Positions 1-9,311 are shown, counted from the stretch's first letter. The stretch is DNA of 64,000 nt from CAVVAH01 sp963746175 (GCA_963746175.1 CAVVAH010000004.1:124001-188000); one strand, 5' to 3'. The notes: generated by a model from the letters alone, not told the origin. Numbers and translations: made by a program.

Positions 1-2
1 AC

Positions 3-557
3 CGCCGCTGGACCTGGTCGATGAAGGAGCCGACGGTGCGGACCCGACAGCTCGGCGACCGGCTGGTCGTGTCGTCGAGCTGCCCGTTCAGTCCCGGGCT
101 GCCGTGCACGGGTCGGGTGCAGCTCACGGTCCCGTCGGACGTCGAGGTCCTCGGCGGGTCGTCGGACGGCCACCTCCTGCTCAGCGACCTCACCGGTTCC
201 CTCGACGTGCACAACGCGGACGGCGGGGTCGAGCTGCGCGACGTCAGCGGGCCACTGCGCCTGTCGACCAGCGACGGGTCGGTACGCGCCGAGGGGCTCG
301 CCTCCGACCGGGTCACCGTCGACACCTCCGACGGCAGCGTCCAGCTGTCGTTCGTGGAGTCGCCGACCACCGTCCGCACCTCCACCAGCGACGGCTCGCT
401 CGAGATCGTCGTCCCGAAGGACGGCACGGCGTACGCCGTCACCGTGTCGGTCTCGGACGGCTCGCAGTCCGTCGACGTGCCGACCGACCCCGAGTCCGCG
501 CGCACGATCAGCGTCCACACCAGCGACGGATCGGTGCGGATCCAGCCGGCCGGCTGA
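3..557 (+). CDS. DUF4097-like beta-repeat protein, 5' truncated by window edge
   Basis: The reading frame is open to the left edge, and the first internal ATG (position 21) has no Shine-Dalgarno, so the true N-terminus is probably outside the window. The visible ~178 residues carry a short motif (T/V-S-D-G-S followed by a hydrophobic strand) at least five times at roughly 20-residue spacing. This is the pattern of a beta-solenoid of the DUF4097/putative adhesin family. Such proteins are usually anchored by an N-terminal membrane segment, which is not seen here. No enzymatic function is implied. It ends 73 bases before a sigma-factor gene on the same strand. Confidence 0.7.
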   Translation, partial: RRWTWSMKEPTVRTRQLGDRLVVSSSCPFSPGLPCTGRVQLTVPSDVEVLGGSSDGHLLLSDLTGSLDVHNADGGVELRDVSGPLRLSTSDGSVRAEGLASDRVTVDTSDGSVQLSFVESPTTVRTSTSDGSLEIVVPKDGTAYAVTVSVSDGSQSVDVPTDPESARTISVHTSDGSVRIQPAG

Positions 558-630
558 GACCCGCCGTCCTGTCACACCTGCGGGGGCTCACCGCGTCAGA
601 GAGGTAGGACAGGGCGAGCGGAGGAGGACG

Positions 631-1140
631 GTGAGCGAGCAGGCGTTCGTCGAGCTGGCCACGGCGCGCGGGCCGGCGCTGTTCCGTACGGCCTGGCTGC
701 TCACCGGCGACTTCCACCTCGCCGAGGACCTCGTCCAGGAGGCGCTCGGCCGGATCTACGCGCGGTGGTCGAAGGTCGCCTCGGCCGATCAGCCTGCTGC
801 GTACGCGCACACGGTCCTGGTGCACGCCTTCCTCAGCCACCGGCGGCGGCGCAGCAGCACGGAGCGGCCGTCCGACGCGTCACAGCTGGCCGACCTCGGC
901 GACGGGCCGGGTGACGCCGACGACGTCGCGCTCCGGGTCGCCCTGCTGGCCGCGCTCGGACACCTCGACCGGCTCGACCGGACCGTCGTGGTGCTGCGCT
1001 ACTGGGACGACCTGGACGCCCCGGCCACCGCCGCGCTCGTCGGCCTCAGCCCGGCTGCCGTCCGCACCCGCTGCAGCCGGGCGCTGGCCCGGTTGCGTGA
1101 CGTCCTCGGTGACGACCTCGCCGACCTGCTCGCCCGATGA
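631..1140 (+). CDS. SigE-family ECF RNA polymerase sigma factor
   Basis: Encodes 169 residues with sigma region 2 at about 10-75 (the LFRTAWLLTGDFHLAEDLVQEAL stretch, typical of the actinobacterial SigE-like ECF group) and region 4 at about 105-160 (VVVLRYWDDL, then the helix-turn-helix AALVGLSPAAVRTRCSRAL). It should direct core polymerase to a small regulon. The GTG start is preceded by GGAGGAGG at a good distance. The next gene, 55 bases downstream, encodes a single-pass membrane protein that may be its partner or target. No classical zinc-binding anti-sigma motif is visible there. Confidence 0.88.
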   Translation: MSEQAFVELATARGPALFRTAWLLTGDFHLAEDLVQEALGRIYARWSKVASADQPAAYAHTVLVHAFLSHRRRRSSTERPSDASQLADLGDGPGDADDVALRVALLAALGHLDRLDRTVVVLRYWDDLDAPATAALVGLSPAAVRTRCSRALARLRDVLGDDLADLLAR

Positions 1141-1195
1141 CCCCGCCACGCACGGCGCACCGCGCCCGCACCCACCACCTGCCGACGGAGGAGAC

Positions 1196-1792
1196 ATGAG
1201 CTTCGAGGACCACCTGACCTCCGCGATGCGGGCGAGCGTCGACACCCTCACCCCGCCGGTCACCGGGCTGGCCAGCGGCGGTCTGCAGCGCGGCCGGCAG
1301 CTGCGACGCCGACGGCGGATCGCGGCCGGCGGGGCGGCGGTCGCCCTGGTCGCGGTCGCCGGTGCCGGCACCGCCGCCCTGCTGCACGACGGGTCGCAGC
1401 GATCGGTCGTCACGGCGGCGGGCAGCTGTGCCGAGCCGCGGTCCCGCGTGCTGCCGACCTGGGCCCGCGACGGCTTCTCCGACCCGGAGCCCAAGGTGCC
1501 CTACGTCCTGAGCGACGACGGCCGGATGGCGGCGATCCTCTTCGGGCCGCTCCAGGCGCCGTCCGCCCCGGACCGCAACAACAAGGTCCTCTGGGTGACG
1601 CGACCCGACTCGGCGGGATACCCGCTCGAGATCGCTGCCGTGCGGGCCGGCTCCGACGGCACCGTCGTGCACCGGCACCTCGAGGGTCCGGGCCCCTCGA
1701 TCGTCGACCTGCCGCAGCCCGGGTGCTGGACGCTCGGCCTCCGGTGGGGCGAGTTCCGCGACACGATCGACCTCGAGTACGCCCGGCCCTAG
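1196..1792 (+). CDS. Single-pass membrane protein paired with the sigma factor
   Basis: The ATG at 1196 was chosen because GGAGGA lies just upstream; the open frame extends further 5' but overlaps the sigma gene. The 198-residue product has a basic N-terminal cytoplasmic segment (Arg-rich at 32-41), a transmembrane helix at about 42-62, and an exported domain of ~130 residues with two cysteines (SCAEP and GCWTL contexts). SigE-family sigma factors are often followed by such a gene. Its role as an anti-sigma factor is inference from position only, since no HxxxCxxC motif is present. Confidence 0.75.
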   Translation: MSFEDHLTSAMRASVDTLTPPVTGLASGGLQRGRQLRRRRRIAAGGAAVALVAVAGAGTAALLHDGSQRSVVTAAGSCAEPRSRVLPTWARDGFSDPEPKVPYVLSDDGRMAAILFGPLQAPSAPDRNNKVLWVTRPDSAGYPLEIAAVRAGSDGTVVHRHLEGPGPSIVDLPQPGCWTLGLRWGEFRDTIDLEYARP

Positions 1793-1808
1793 CGTCGGTC
1801 GTCACCCT

Positions 1809-1848
1809 GTCCGCGTCCGGCACCGGTCAGAGCAGCAAGGACGCGGAC
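1809..1848. terminator. Hairpin between convergent genes
   Basis: GTCCGCGTCC (1809-1818) pairs perfectly with GGACGCGGAC (1839-1848) around a 20-nt loop. It lies between the plus-strand sigma operon and the minus-strand HEAT gene, where a bidirectional terminator is expected. No T-tract follows, as is common in high-G+C actinobacteria. Confidence 0.45.
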
Positions 1849-1973
1849 GCTGCTGGGTGCCGACCGACGGCGGGAGGCAGCCGCGACCCGCCGTCCTGTC
1901 CTAGCCGCTCGTGACCGCAGGGAGGACGGCGAGCCAGCGGCTGAAGGCCGAGGACTGACTGCCGACCAAGCAG

Positions 1974-2522
1974 TCAGAGGTCCCGGTCGAGCCGGCGGGA
2001 CATCTCCCGCAGCGCCCTCTCCGCAGCGGCCGCGACGGACGGTTCCGGGTCGTCGAGGCCCTCCCGGACCACGTCCGCGTCCTCCGCCTCGCCGACCCGG
2101 GCCAACGCACGCAGCGCGGCCACGCGCACCCGCGGAACCTCGTCCGAGGTGAGCCGGTGCAGCGCCTCCGCGGCGGCCCCGAGCTCCTGGGCGCGGGCCA
2201 CCTTCGCGCACATCTCCCGGACCCGCCACGCGTCGTCGTCGAGACCGGCCACCACTGCGGGTGCCGCCTCGGGGCGGTAGCCGTGCAGCAGCCCACGCGC
2301 CGCCCACACCCGCGGCCAGTAGTCCTGGGTCCACCCGGCTGCGCTGCGCCCGCCGAACCAGCCCAGCGGCAAGCCGTCGGCGTCCTCGGGATCCGCACCC
2401 CGCAGCAGCGCGGCGCACCAGCCGGCGACGGCGTCCGTGCCGACCAGACCCACCAAGGACTCGAGGCGATCGACGGGGCGGGCCGCGAGCTCCGCGGTCG
2501 TCGGCCGGCGGACCGGGCTCAT
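1974..2522 (-). CDS. HEAT-repeat protein
   Basis: Encodes 182 residues. From about residue 85 there are helical repeats with the HEAT/PBS-lyase signature (DDAWRVREMCAKVA, DEVPRVRVAALRALARVG, DPEPSVAAAAERALREM). These folds act as protein-binding scaffolds, and no catalytic residues are apparent. The start lies 10 bases after the stop of the upstream response-regulator gene on the same strand, so the two are probably cotranscribed. The partner is unknown. Confidence 0.75.
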   Translation of the reverse strand: MSPVRRPTTAELAARPVDRLESLVGLVGTDAVAGWCAALLRGADPEDADGLPLGWFGGRSAAGWTQDYWPRVWAARGLLHGYRPEAAPAVVAGLDDDAWRVREMCAKVARAQELGAAAEALHRLTSDEVPRVRVAALRALARVGEAEDADVVREGLDDPEPSVAAAAERALREMSRRLDRDL

Positions 2523-2532
2523 GCGCGGACGG

Positions 2533-3240
2533 TCAGGTGATCTCGAGCAGCTTCTCGCGGACCGCGTAGACCACGGCCTCCATGCGCGAGTGCAGCTGGA
2601 GCTTCTCGAGGATGTTGCGGATGTGGTTCTTCACGGTGTTCTCGCTGATGAACAGCTCTTTGGCGATGTCGCGGTTGTTGAGCCCCTTGGCGACCAGCTT
2701 GAGGACCTCGAGCTCGCGGTCGGTGAGTCGCGGCGCCGGCACCTGTTGGCGCTCGTCGCCCTTCTTGATCATCGTTGCGAACTCGGTGAGCAGCTTGGAC
2801 GCCATCGACGGGCTGATCAGCGACTGGCCACCGGCGACCGACCGGATCGCCGCCGCCACCTCGTCGATCGAGATCTCCTTGAGGAGGTAGCCGCTGGCGC
2901 CGGCCTTGATGGCGTCGTAGAGGTCCGCCTCGTCGTCGGAGATGGTGAGCATCACGATCTTCGCGCTGGGGACGACGTCCTTGATGGCGGTGCACGCCTC
3001 GATGCCGCTGCGCCGCGGCATCCGCACGTCCATGAGGACGATGTCGGGCAGCAGGGAGGACGCCAGCTCGACCGCTTCGGTGCCGTCACCGGCCTCGCCG
3101 ACGACCTCGATGTCGCTCTCCTGGCCGAGCACCATCTCCAGCCCGCGACGGAACAACGCGTGGTCGTCGACCACGAGCACGCGGATGGGCTCAGCGCCCG
3201 ATCGTGCGGACGTCGCTGCCCCCGCAGCTCGCTCGCTCAC
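2533..3240 (-). CDS. NarL/LuxR-family response regulator
   Basis: Encodes 235 residues. The N-terminal receiver domain (about 19-135) has the acidic pocket VVDDH and a probable phospho-acceptor Asp71 in LMDVRMP; Lys of the LLKE motif follows. The C-terminal LuxR-type helix-turn-helix is at about 170-232 (LTDRELEVLKLVAKGLNN, then SENTVKNHIRNILEKLQ). The GTG start at 3240 is preceded by AAGGGGAG. No sensor kinase lies beside it, so the signal is unknown. It follows hpf on the same strand across a 141-base gap, an order I recall from other actinobacteria. Confidence 0.92.
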   Translation of the reverse strand: MSERAAGAATSARSGAEPIRVLVVDDHALFRRGLEMVLGQESDIEVVGEAGDGTEAVELASSLLPDIVLMDVRMPRRSGIEACTAIKDVVPSAKIVMLTISDDEADLYDAIKAGASGYLLKEISIDEVAAAIRSVAGGQSLISPSMASKLLTEFATMIKKGDERQQVPAPRLTDRELEVLKLVAKGLNNRDIAKELFISENTVKNHIRNILEKLQLHSRMEAVVYAVREKLLEIT

Positions 3241-3381
3241 CGGCTCCCCTTCCGCGTCGGACGCGGGTACCGGCGGGGATCGTCTCCCTGCCGTGCGCCG
3301 AGCGGCATCCTCGCACGTCAGAGGCGCACCCGCCGGGCGTTCGGACGATGCCGGGGAGCGGTCTGTCTGCCTGCAGCCGCG

Positions 3382-3981
3382 TCAGACCGCCAGCCGGATC
3401 ACGCCGTAGTCGTACGCGCGGCGCCGGTAGACGACGCTCGGCTGATCGGTGTCGGCATCGACGAAGAGGTAGAAGTCGTGGCCGACCAGCTCCATCTCGT
3501 AGAGCGCCTGGTCGAGGTGGATGGGCTTCGCCTGGTGGACCTTCTCGCGCACGAACATCGGGCCGTCCTCGGCGAGGGTGCCGTAGCCGCCGTCGCCGTC
3601 GGGCTCGGCCGACGCGACCGCCGCACCGTCCAGCGCCGCGGTGGCCGCGGCGACGGAGACCGGCGTCTTCGCGCCGTGGTGCACCCTCCGGCGGTCGTGG
3701 GCGCGCCGGAGCCGGGCTTCGAGCTTGGTCATGGCCAGGTCGAGCGCGGCGTAGCAGTCCTGTGCGTTGGCCTCGGCCCGCATCACCGGGCCGCGGGACC
3801 GGATGGTGATCTCGATGCGCTCGCGCTGGTCGGCGAGCCGCGGGTTCTTCTCCTGGGAGCACTCGACGTCGACGCTGATCACCTTGGGGTCGAGCTTCTC
3901 GACCTTCGCGAGCTTCTCCTGGACGTGGCCGCGGAAGCGCTCGGTGATCTCGGTGTTGCGACCCTTGACGACGATGTCCAC
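3382..3981 (-). CDS. hpf: Ribosome hibernation promoting factor (long form)
   Basis: The start is GTG at 3981, reading MDIVVKGRNTEITERF, with AAGGAGG eight bases upstream. A longer frame to 4095 exists but lacks a ribosome site. The 199-residue length is that of long HPF. An N-terminal S30AE domain (about 1-105) binds in the mRNA/tRNA channel. A variable linker follows. The C-terminal dimerisation domain (from about 135, PMFVREKVHQAKPIHLDQAL to YGVIRLAV) joins two 70S particles into inactive 100S dimers. Expected in stationary phase or stress. Confidence 0.94.
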   Translation of the reverse strand: MDIVVKGRNTEITERFRGHVQEKLAKVEKLDPKVISVDVECSQEKNPRLADQRERIEITIRSRGPVMRAEANAQDCYAALDLAMTKLEARLRRAHDRRRVHHGAKTPVSVAAATAALDGAAVASAEPDGDGGYGTLAEDGPMFVREKVHQAKPIHLDQALYEMELVGHDFYLFVDADTDQPSVVYRRRAYDYGVIRLAV

Positions 3982-4334
3982 GAAGTGGTCCTCCTTGATG
4001 CCGAGGGAGTCCTGGTGCCGAGGAGCTGGAGTCAGGACGGCTGGACTGTCGTGCCGGTGACACCCGCCCGGCCGACCTGGTCTTCGACCCCACATCCGCC
4101 TGCCGAGGGTCTCGCAGCGGTGTCCGCCACTACTCCCCTTCTCCCGGCACGGGAACCATCCGGGCTCCCGACGGGGCAGGACTTACCTCTAAGCCGCACC
4201 GTGATCGAACGACGAGAAGTCGCCTTACGTGGACCGTTTCGCCTGCGGCTGGCATCGGCTTGCCGGACTGCCGCCCCCGGAGGAACGGCTGGTCCGGCGC
4301 AACCACGGACCCGGGCGGGTGCCATGACGGAACG
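3982..4334. other. Leader/promoter region upstream of hpf, no gene seen
   Basis: This 353-base gap lies between the comF-like stop and the hpf start, both on the minus strand. It should hold the hpf promoter. Apart from the AAGGAGG site next to the start codon I recognise no convincing -35/-10 pair and no conserved coding frame. Confidence 0.5.
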
Positions 4335-5075
4335 CTAGTCCCTGGCACGCCCCGACGACAGCCCGGACCGTCCCGAGGCGTGGTCACGAGCGGTGGCCGC
4401 GACGACCGCGGCGCCCGCCACCGGCACCCCGGCGGCACGCAGGACGACGGCGCACTCGGCCAGCGTCGCTCCCGTCGTCACGACGTCGTCGACGAGCAGC
4501 ACCGTGGCGCCCGACCCCCAGCCGCGCCGGACCCGGGTCAGGCGGACGGCGCCGGCCAGGTTGGCGGCCCGGGCGGCACCGCCGAGCCCGGCCTGGTCGC
4601 GGGCCGACCGCGCCATCCGCAGTGCCGGGGCGACGTCGGTCGCCAGCCCGGTCGCGCGCAGCGACCGCGCCGCGGTCCGCGCCAGGTCGCGCGTCGGGTC
4701 GCGCCCGCGGTCCCTGACGGCAGCCGCGCGCGACGGTGCCGGCACCAGCAGCACCGGCCGACCGCCGAGCCGTCCGTCGCCGACGGCGCCGGCCGCGGCC
4801 CGGACGGACAGTGCCAGCGCCGCCCCGAGCGGTGCGGTCAGCGCGAGCACGCCGTGCTCCTTGTGCGCGACCACGGCGGCACGGACGGCGCCGTCGTACG
4901 AGGTCACCGCCCAGGTCGTCGGGAGGTCCGGCGGGCACGGGTCGGGTGCCGTAGGCCGGGGCGGACCGCGCAGCGACCGGGCGCAGGAGGCGCACCACGA
5001 CGTCTCGGCCGCGCCGCAGCCGGCGCAGGTCGCGGGCAGCACGAGGTCGAGCAGGGAACGCAGGACGGCGCGCAC
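4335..5075 (-). CDS. ComF-family phosphoribosyltransferase-like protein
   Basis: Starting at GTG 5075 (GGAAGG eight bases upstream), the product has 246 residues. The N-terminus carries a four-cysteine zinc finger (CAGC, then CASC). The C-terminal phosphoribosyltransferase fold contains the PRPP-binding motif VLLVDDVVTTGATL near residue 205. ComF proteins are linked to DNA uptake in competent bacteria, but in actinobacteria this copy sits beside lpqB and its role is unproven. The open frame continues into lpqB, so the internal start was preferred. Confidence 0.85.
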   Translation of the reverse strand: MRAVLRSLLDLVLPATCAGCGAAETSWCASCARSLRGPPRPTAPDPCPPDLPTTWAVTSYDGAVRAAVVAHKEHGVLALTAPLGAALALSVRAAAGAVGDGRLGGRPVLLVPAPSRAAAVRDRGRDPTRDLARTAARSLRATGLATDVAPALRMARSARDQAGLGGAARAANLAGAVRLTRVRRGWGSGATVLLVDDVVTTGATLAECAVVLRAAGVPVAGAAVVAATARDHASGRSGLSSGRARD

Positions 5076-5161
5076 CGTCCGAGCCTTCCCGCGGCCAGGA
5101 CCCGGGGCCGGCGGGGTCGCGCACCGGTGGACAGCGCCGGTGTGTGGACGACCCGGATGCC

Positions 5162-6931
5162 TCAGCCGGGGTAGGCCGGCTGGGTGCCCGGCCCGAGCTC
5201 CGCCCACCCGCTGCTGGAGGTGAACTGCCACAGCTGGCCCGTCGACGTGCCCACCACCAGTGCGGTGTCGCCCAGCGGCGGCGCGGCGGCGATCGAGACC
5301 GCCTCACCCGGTCCCGGCACGGGCTCGATGTCGGGGAAGCGCCACCCGTCCACGCTCACCTCGTACGGCCGCAGCGACGCGCTCTCCAGGCTGCCCAGCA
5401 CCTCGACGTGCGTCGCGTCGGCCCACGCCATGTCCCGGACCCCGAGCAGGCCCGGCAACGGCTCCGTCACCGACGCGAGCGACAGCCGCTCGCCCCCCTC
5501 CACCTGGGGGTCGGCGGTCTCCACCCGGCGGACGGCGGCCAGCATGAACCGGGCCTGCTGGCCGGTGCCGACCAGCAGCGCCACCCGGGCGCCGTCCCGC
5601 GAGACCCGGGCGCCACGGACCGGCAGGCCGTCGTTCGAGGGCACCGCGACCTGCTGCGGCGTGGTGGCGCCGTCCGCGAGGTACCACAGCGCGCCCGCGG
5701 TCCGGTCCACGACCCACAGACCGTTGTCCCGGTCCCACGACGGAGAGGAGAAGTCTGAGTCGGGGCCACCGATGCGCGGCGCGAGCTTCTCCCCGTCCTG
5801 CATCCGGCCGACCAGGACGCTGTGGCCCGCTGGGGCGCTGACTGCCGCCAGTCGCGCGTTGTCGAAGGAGACGGCGGGGGTCCGGACCCGCGGCCTCGCC
5901 AGGCCGCCCTCGCCGAGCACCGGGCTGAACTTCCCCTCGAGGTAGCGGCCGACCCGCCCGTCCAGCTCCACGTAGGCCGAGAGGTTGCTGGGCACCTTGT
6001 CGGGGTCGAACGTGGGCCAGTCGGTGCTCTGCTGCACGGCGCCGGCACTGTTGACCTGCAGGTCCTCGCCGCCGACGCGGATCCGGATCGCGGTGACGCC
6101 CGACAGCTGCTTGAGCGTCCAGACCAGCTGCGCGGACATCTGCTGGCGCGCCGTGTCGTCGGCCCGCAGAGCCGTGTCGTCCAGCTGCACGGTGGCGACC
6201 CCGTCGGTCACCGGCACCGAGCTCACGTCCAGCGACGTCCCCTCCGGGAACGCGGTCGTGACGGCGCCGCGCAGCGCCGAGGTCGGACCGCGCAGCAGTC
6301 GGGCCACCACCTTGGTGCTCAGGCCCGGCAGCTCCGGGATGAGCACGGGGTCCGGCACCAGCGTCACCCCGGACGGGGCGAGGAAGTAGAGCGAGACCTG
6401 GCGGTAGGTGTCGCCGAGCTCGGAGCTGGAGAGCAGCAGCCCGTCGTCCAGATCGGCGATCCGCCACTGGCCGTTCACCTTCGCCAGCCGGAACTGCCGG
6501 ATCACCGGCGGACCGACCTCGGCCCGGCTGTACGTGCCGTCGCCGGCGATGTCGCCGACCGCCGGCGCGTCGAACACGAACGTGGAGGCGTCGGCGGACG
6601 ACTGCTCGACCGACAGCTCCGTCTTGTCGTAGACCTGGGTACCGGCCTGCGGGCGCCAGGCGCGGCTGGCGGCGGTCGTGAGGTAGAGCCGGGCGACCTC
6701 GTGGTCGTTCTGGAAGTCGGCGCTGGAGTCCAGGAAGCCGTTGATGATCTGGCTCGGCGTCGCCCCGGGCCGCGGCGGCTCGCCGATGACCGACACGCCG
6801 TCGTCGGCGCGCTGCAGCCGCAGGTCGCCGCCCGAGCGCACCGGTCCCGACGTGGGGATGCTCGCGCAGCCGGCCAGCGCCAGCACCGCGCACACCCCGA
6901 CGGGCAGCAGCAGCCGCGAGCCCCTAGACAT
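5162..6931 (-). CDS. lpqB: Lipoprotein LpqB, MtrAB accessory
   Basis: Encodes about 589 residues. The signal peptide ends in a lipobox (LALAGC), giving a lipid-modified Cys near residue 22. A GerMN-type domain follows (about 180-310) and then a beta-propeller-like C-terminal half. In mycobacteria LpqB interacts with the sensor MtrB and modulates MtrA phosphorylation; the same role is inferred here. The gene overlaps the mtrB stop by a few bases. GTG at 6940 is an alternative start three codons upstream, and neither has a strong ribosome site. Confidence 0.93.
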   Translation of the reverse strand: MSRGSRLLLPVGVCAVLALAGCASIPTSGPVRSGGDLRLQRADDGVSVIGEPPRPGATPSQIINGFLDSSADFQNDHEVARLYLTTAASRAWRPQAGTQVYDKTELSVEQSSADASTFVFDAPAVGDIAGDGTYSRAEVGPPVIRQFRLAKVNGQWRIADLDDGLLLSSSELGDTYRQVSLYFLAPSGVTLVPDPVLIPELPGLSTKVVARLLRGPTSALRGAVTTAFPEGTSLDVSSVPVTDGVATVQLDDTALRADDTARQQMSAQLVWTLKQLSGVTAIRIRVGGEDLQVNSAGAVQQSTDWPTFDPDKVPSNLSAYVELDGRVGRYLEGKFSPVLGEGGLARPRVRTPAVSFDNARLAAVSAPAGHSVLVGRMQDGEKLAPRIGGPDSDFSSPSWDRDNGLWVVDRTAGALWYLADGATTPQQVAVPSNDGLPVRGARVSRDGARVALLVGTGQQARFMLAAVRRVETADPQVEGGERLSLASVTEPLPGLLGVRDMAWADATHVEVLGSLESASLRPYEVSVDGWRFPDIEPVPGPGEAVSIAAAPPLGDTALVVGTSTGQLWQFTSSSGWAELGPGTQPAYPG

Positions 6932-8558
6932 CGACGCCACCCGGGGTCCGGATCCGGCGGTACGGCTGGCCGACCGTGAGCGGCCGGGTCCGCCGGAGCG
7001 AGTCGCTGGGCTCCAGCGGGATCGGCGAGCCCTCGAGCTCGGCGCCGAGCAGCCGCGGCACGGTGAGGCGGAACTGGCAGCCGTCGCCCGGCTCGCCCCA
7101 CGCCTGCAGCCAGCCGTCGTGCAGGTGCGCGTCCTCCAGCGCGATCGAGAGCCCCAGCCCGGTGCCGCCTGTGGTGCGCGCCCTGGCCGGGTCGGCGCGC
7201 CAGAAGCGGTGGAAGACCATCCCGACGTCGGACGGCGCCAGCCCGATGCCGTGGTCGCGGACCGCGATCGCGACCGCGTGCTCGTCGGCCGCGACGATGA
7301 CGCGCACCGGGCGTCCCTCGCCGTGCTCGATCGCGTTGGCGACGAGGTTCCGCAGGACGCGCTCGATCCGCCGGCTGTCGACCTCCGCCGTGCACGGCGT
7401 GGTCGGCGCGACGAGCGAAAGCCGGGTGCCCTTGCGCTCGGCGAGCGTCTCCATCGCCTCGAGCACGGTGCGCGCCACGGTCCGCAGGTCGGTCGGCTCT
7501 GCCTCCAGCTGCGCGGCGCCGGCGTCGTACCTGCTGATCTCGAGCAGGTCGGCGAGCAGCGCCTCGAACCTGTCCAGCTGCTGCTGCAGGATCTCCGCGC
7601 TGCGCTCGACGGCGGGGTCGAACCCCTGGCGCGCCTCGTGCAGCACGTCGGCGGCCATCCGGACCGTCGTGAGCGGCGTCCGGAGCTCGTGCGAGACGTC
7701 GGAGACGAACCGCCGCTGCACGCGGGACAGGTCCTCGAGCTGGCGGATCTGGCGCTGCAGGCTGGTGGCCATCCGGTTGAACGACGAAGCCAGGCGGGCG
7801 AGGTCGTCCTCGCCGCGCACCCGCATCCGTTCCTCGAGCCGGCCGGCGGCGAGCCGCTCGGAGATCCGCGCGGCCATCCGCACCGGCGTCACCACCTGCC
7901 GGGTGACGAGATAGGCGATGCCGCCGACGAGGATCACGAGCGACACGGCGGCCAGCAGCAGGGCGTTGCGGACCAGGCCGAGGGTGTCCTCCTCCTTGTC
8001 CAGCGGGAAGAGGAAGTAGAGCCCGTAGGTGCTGAAGCCGGGGACGATCACGGGAGCGCCGACGACGACCACCGGGACGAGCCGCCCCGACGGGCGCCGG
8101 ATCGAGCTGTACGTCCACTGCTGCGCCGAGGTGGCCTCGACCCGAGCACGAAGCGCCTGCGGGACGGTGTCGGGGTCGGCGCCGAAGGAGCTCCGGGCCA
8201 GCGGCGCCTGCGGAAGGCTCACGTCCGGGCCGCGGAGCAGCACGACCTGCCGGGCGCCCGCCGGGCCACCGCCGCGGGCGAGCTGCCGGACGAGGTCCGG
8301 CACCAGCGTGTCGTAGACGTCGGACTCGCTGCGGTCGGCCGAGTCCAGCGCCTCCTGGGAGGTCCGGACGCCGCTGCCGGCCTCCTCGAGGGCCGCCTGC
8401 CGCTTCGTGTCGAGCAGGCCGTCGCGCACCTGGGTCATCAGCACGTTGCCGAGGACCGCGATCGCGATGACCGAGAAGACCGTGGTGGTCGTGACCACGC
8501 GCAGCTGCAGCGACCGCCGCCACAGCGCGATCGCGCGCCGCCAGCGACGGCGGACCAC
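6924..8558 (-). CDS. mtrB: Sensor histidine kinase MtrB
   Basis: Encodes 544 residues. The order is transmembrane helix (about 20-40), an extracytoplasmic sensor region, a second helix (about 198-218), a HAMP domain (219-270), then a HisKA domain with phospho-acceptor His290 in SDVSHELRTP. The ATPase domain has N, G1 (DHGIGLAPSD) and G2 (GGTGLGLSIA) boxes. It phosphorylates MtrA and ties cell-wall synthesis and division to envelope state. It lies 62 bases after mtrA, and its 3' end overlaps lpqB. No SD is obvious at the GTG start. Confidence 0.96.
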   Translation of the reverse strand: MVRRRWRRAIALWRRSLQLRVVTTTTVFSVIAIAVLGNVLMTQVRDGLLDTKRQAALEEAGSGVRTSQEALDSADRSESDVYDTLVPDLVRQLARGGGPAGARQVVLLRGPDVSLPQAPLARSSFGADPDTVPQALRARVEATSAQQWTYSSIRRPSGRLVPVVVVGAPVIVPGFSTYGLYFLFPLDKEEDTLGLVRNALLLAAVSLVILVGGIAYLVTRQVVTPVRMAARISERLAAGRLEERMRVRGEDDLARLASSFNRMATSLQRQIRQLEDLSRVQRRFVSDVSHELRTPLTTVRMAADVLHEARQGFDPAVERSAEILQQQLDRFEALLADLLEISRYDAGAAQLEAEPTDLRTVARTVLEAMETLAERKGTRLSLVAPTTPCTAEVDSRRIERVLRNLVANAIEHGEGRPVRVIVAADEHAVAIAVRDHGIGLAPSDVGMVFHRFWRADPARARTTGGTGLGLSIALEDAHLHDGWLQAWGEPGDGCQFRLTVPRLLGAELEGSPIPLEPSDSLRRTRPLTVGQPYRRIRTPGGVDV

Positions 8559-8620
8559 GCGACGGAGCCAGGTCGCGACGCCCGGCGGGCCGTCGGAGCC
8601 GAGTGTCGTGGGCGGAGCGG

Positions 8621-9298
8621 TCAGGCCGGACCCGCCTTGTACCCGACGCCGCGGACCGTGACGACGACCTCCGGGTTCTCGGGGTCGCGCTCCACCTTGG
8701 AGCGCAGCCGCTGGACATGGACGTTGACCAGCCGGGTGTCGGCCGCGTGCCGGTAGCCCCAGACCTGCTCGAGCAGCACCTCACGGGTGAACACCTGCCA
8801 CGGCTTGCGGGCCAGCGCGACGAGCAGGTCGAACTCCAGCGGCGTGAGCGCGATCGGACCGCCGTCGCGCTTGACCGAGTGGCCGGCGACGTCGATCACG
8901 AGGTCGCCGATCTCCAGCAGCTCCGGGGACGGCTCCTCGGTGCGGCGCAGCCGGGCTCGGATCCGGGCGACCAGCTCCTTCGGCTTGAACGGCTTCATGA
9001 CGTAGTCGTCGGCGCCGGACTCGAGGCCGACGACGACGTCGATCGTGTCCGTCTTGGCCGTGAGCATCACGATCGGGACCCCGGACTCGGCCCGGATGGC
9101 GCGGCACACGTCGATCCCGTCCATGCCCGGCAGCATGAGGTCGAGCAGCACGAGGTCCGGCTTGTGCTCCCGGAACGCCGCCAGCGCCTGGTCGCCGTCC
9201 GAGCAGAGGGACGGCTCGTAGCCCTCGCCACGGAGCACGATCCCGAGCATCTCGGCGAGCGCGGTGTCGTCGTCGACGATGAGCACGCGACCCTTCAT
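8621..9298 (-). CDS. mtrA: Response regulator MtrA (OmpR family)
   Basis: The ATG at 9298 gives a 225-residue protein. The receiver has VDDD and phospho-acceptor Asp53 (VLLDLMLPGMD). The C-terminal winged-helix DNA-binding domain ends ...VTVRGVGYKAGPA. MtrA is a conserved actinobacterial regulator of cell-wall hydrolases and division genes. The frame is open upstream to 9862, but the conserved N-terminus MKGRVLIVDDD fixes this start. First gene of the mtrA-mtrB-lpqB operon. Confidence 0.97.
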   Translation of the reverse strand: MKGRVLIVDDDTALAEMLGIVLRGEGYEPSLCSDGDQALAAFREHKPDLVLLDLMLPGMDGIDVCRAIRAESGVPIVMLTAKTDTIDVVVGLESGADDYVMKPFKPKELVARIRARLRRTEEPSPELLEIGDLVIDVAGHSVKRDGGPIALTPLEFDLLVALARKPWQVFTREVLLEQVWGYRHAADTRLVNVHVQRLRSKVERDPENPEVVVTVRGVGYKAGPA

Positions 9299-9311
9299 GG
9301 CCTCATCGTGG

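Noticed and set aside
2437..4338. A plus-strand open frame of over 600 codons across the response regulator and hpf
   Set aside because: It is the antisense of two well-supported genes and has no recognisable motif.
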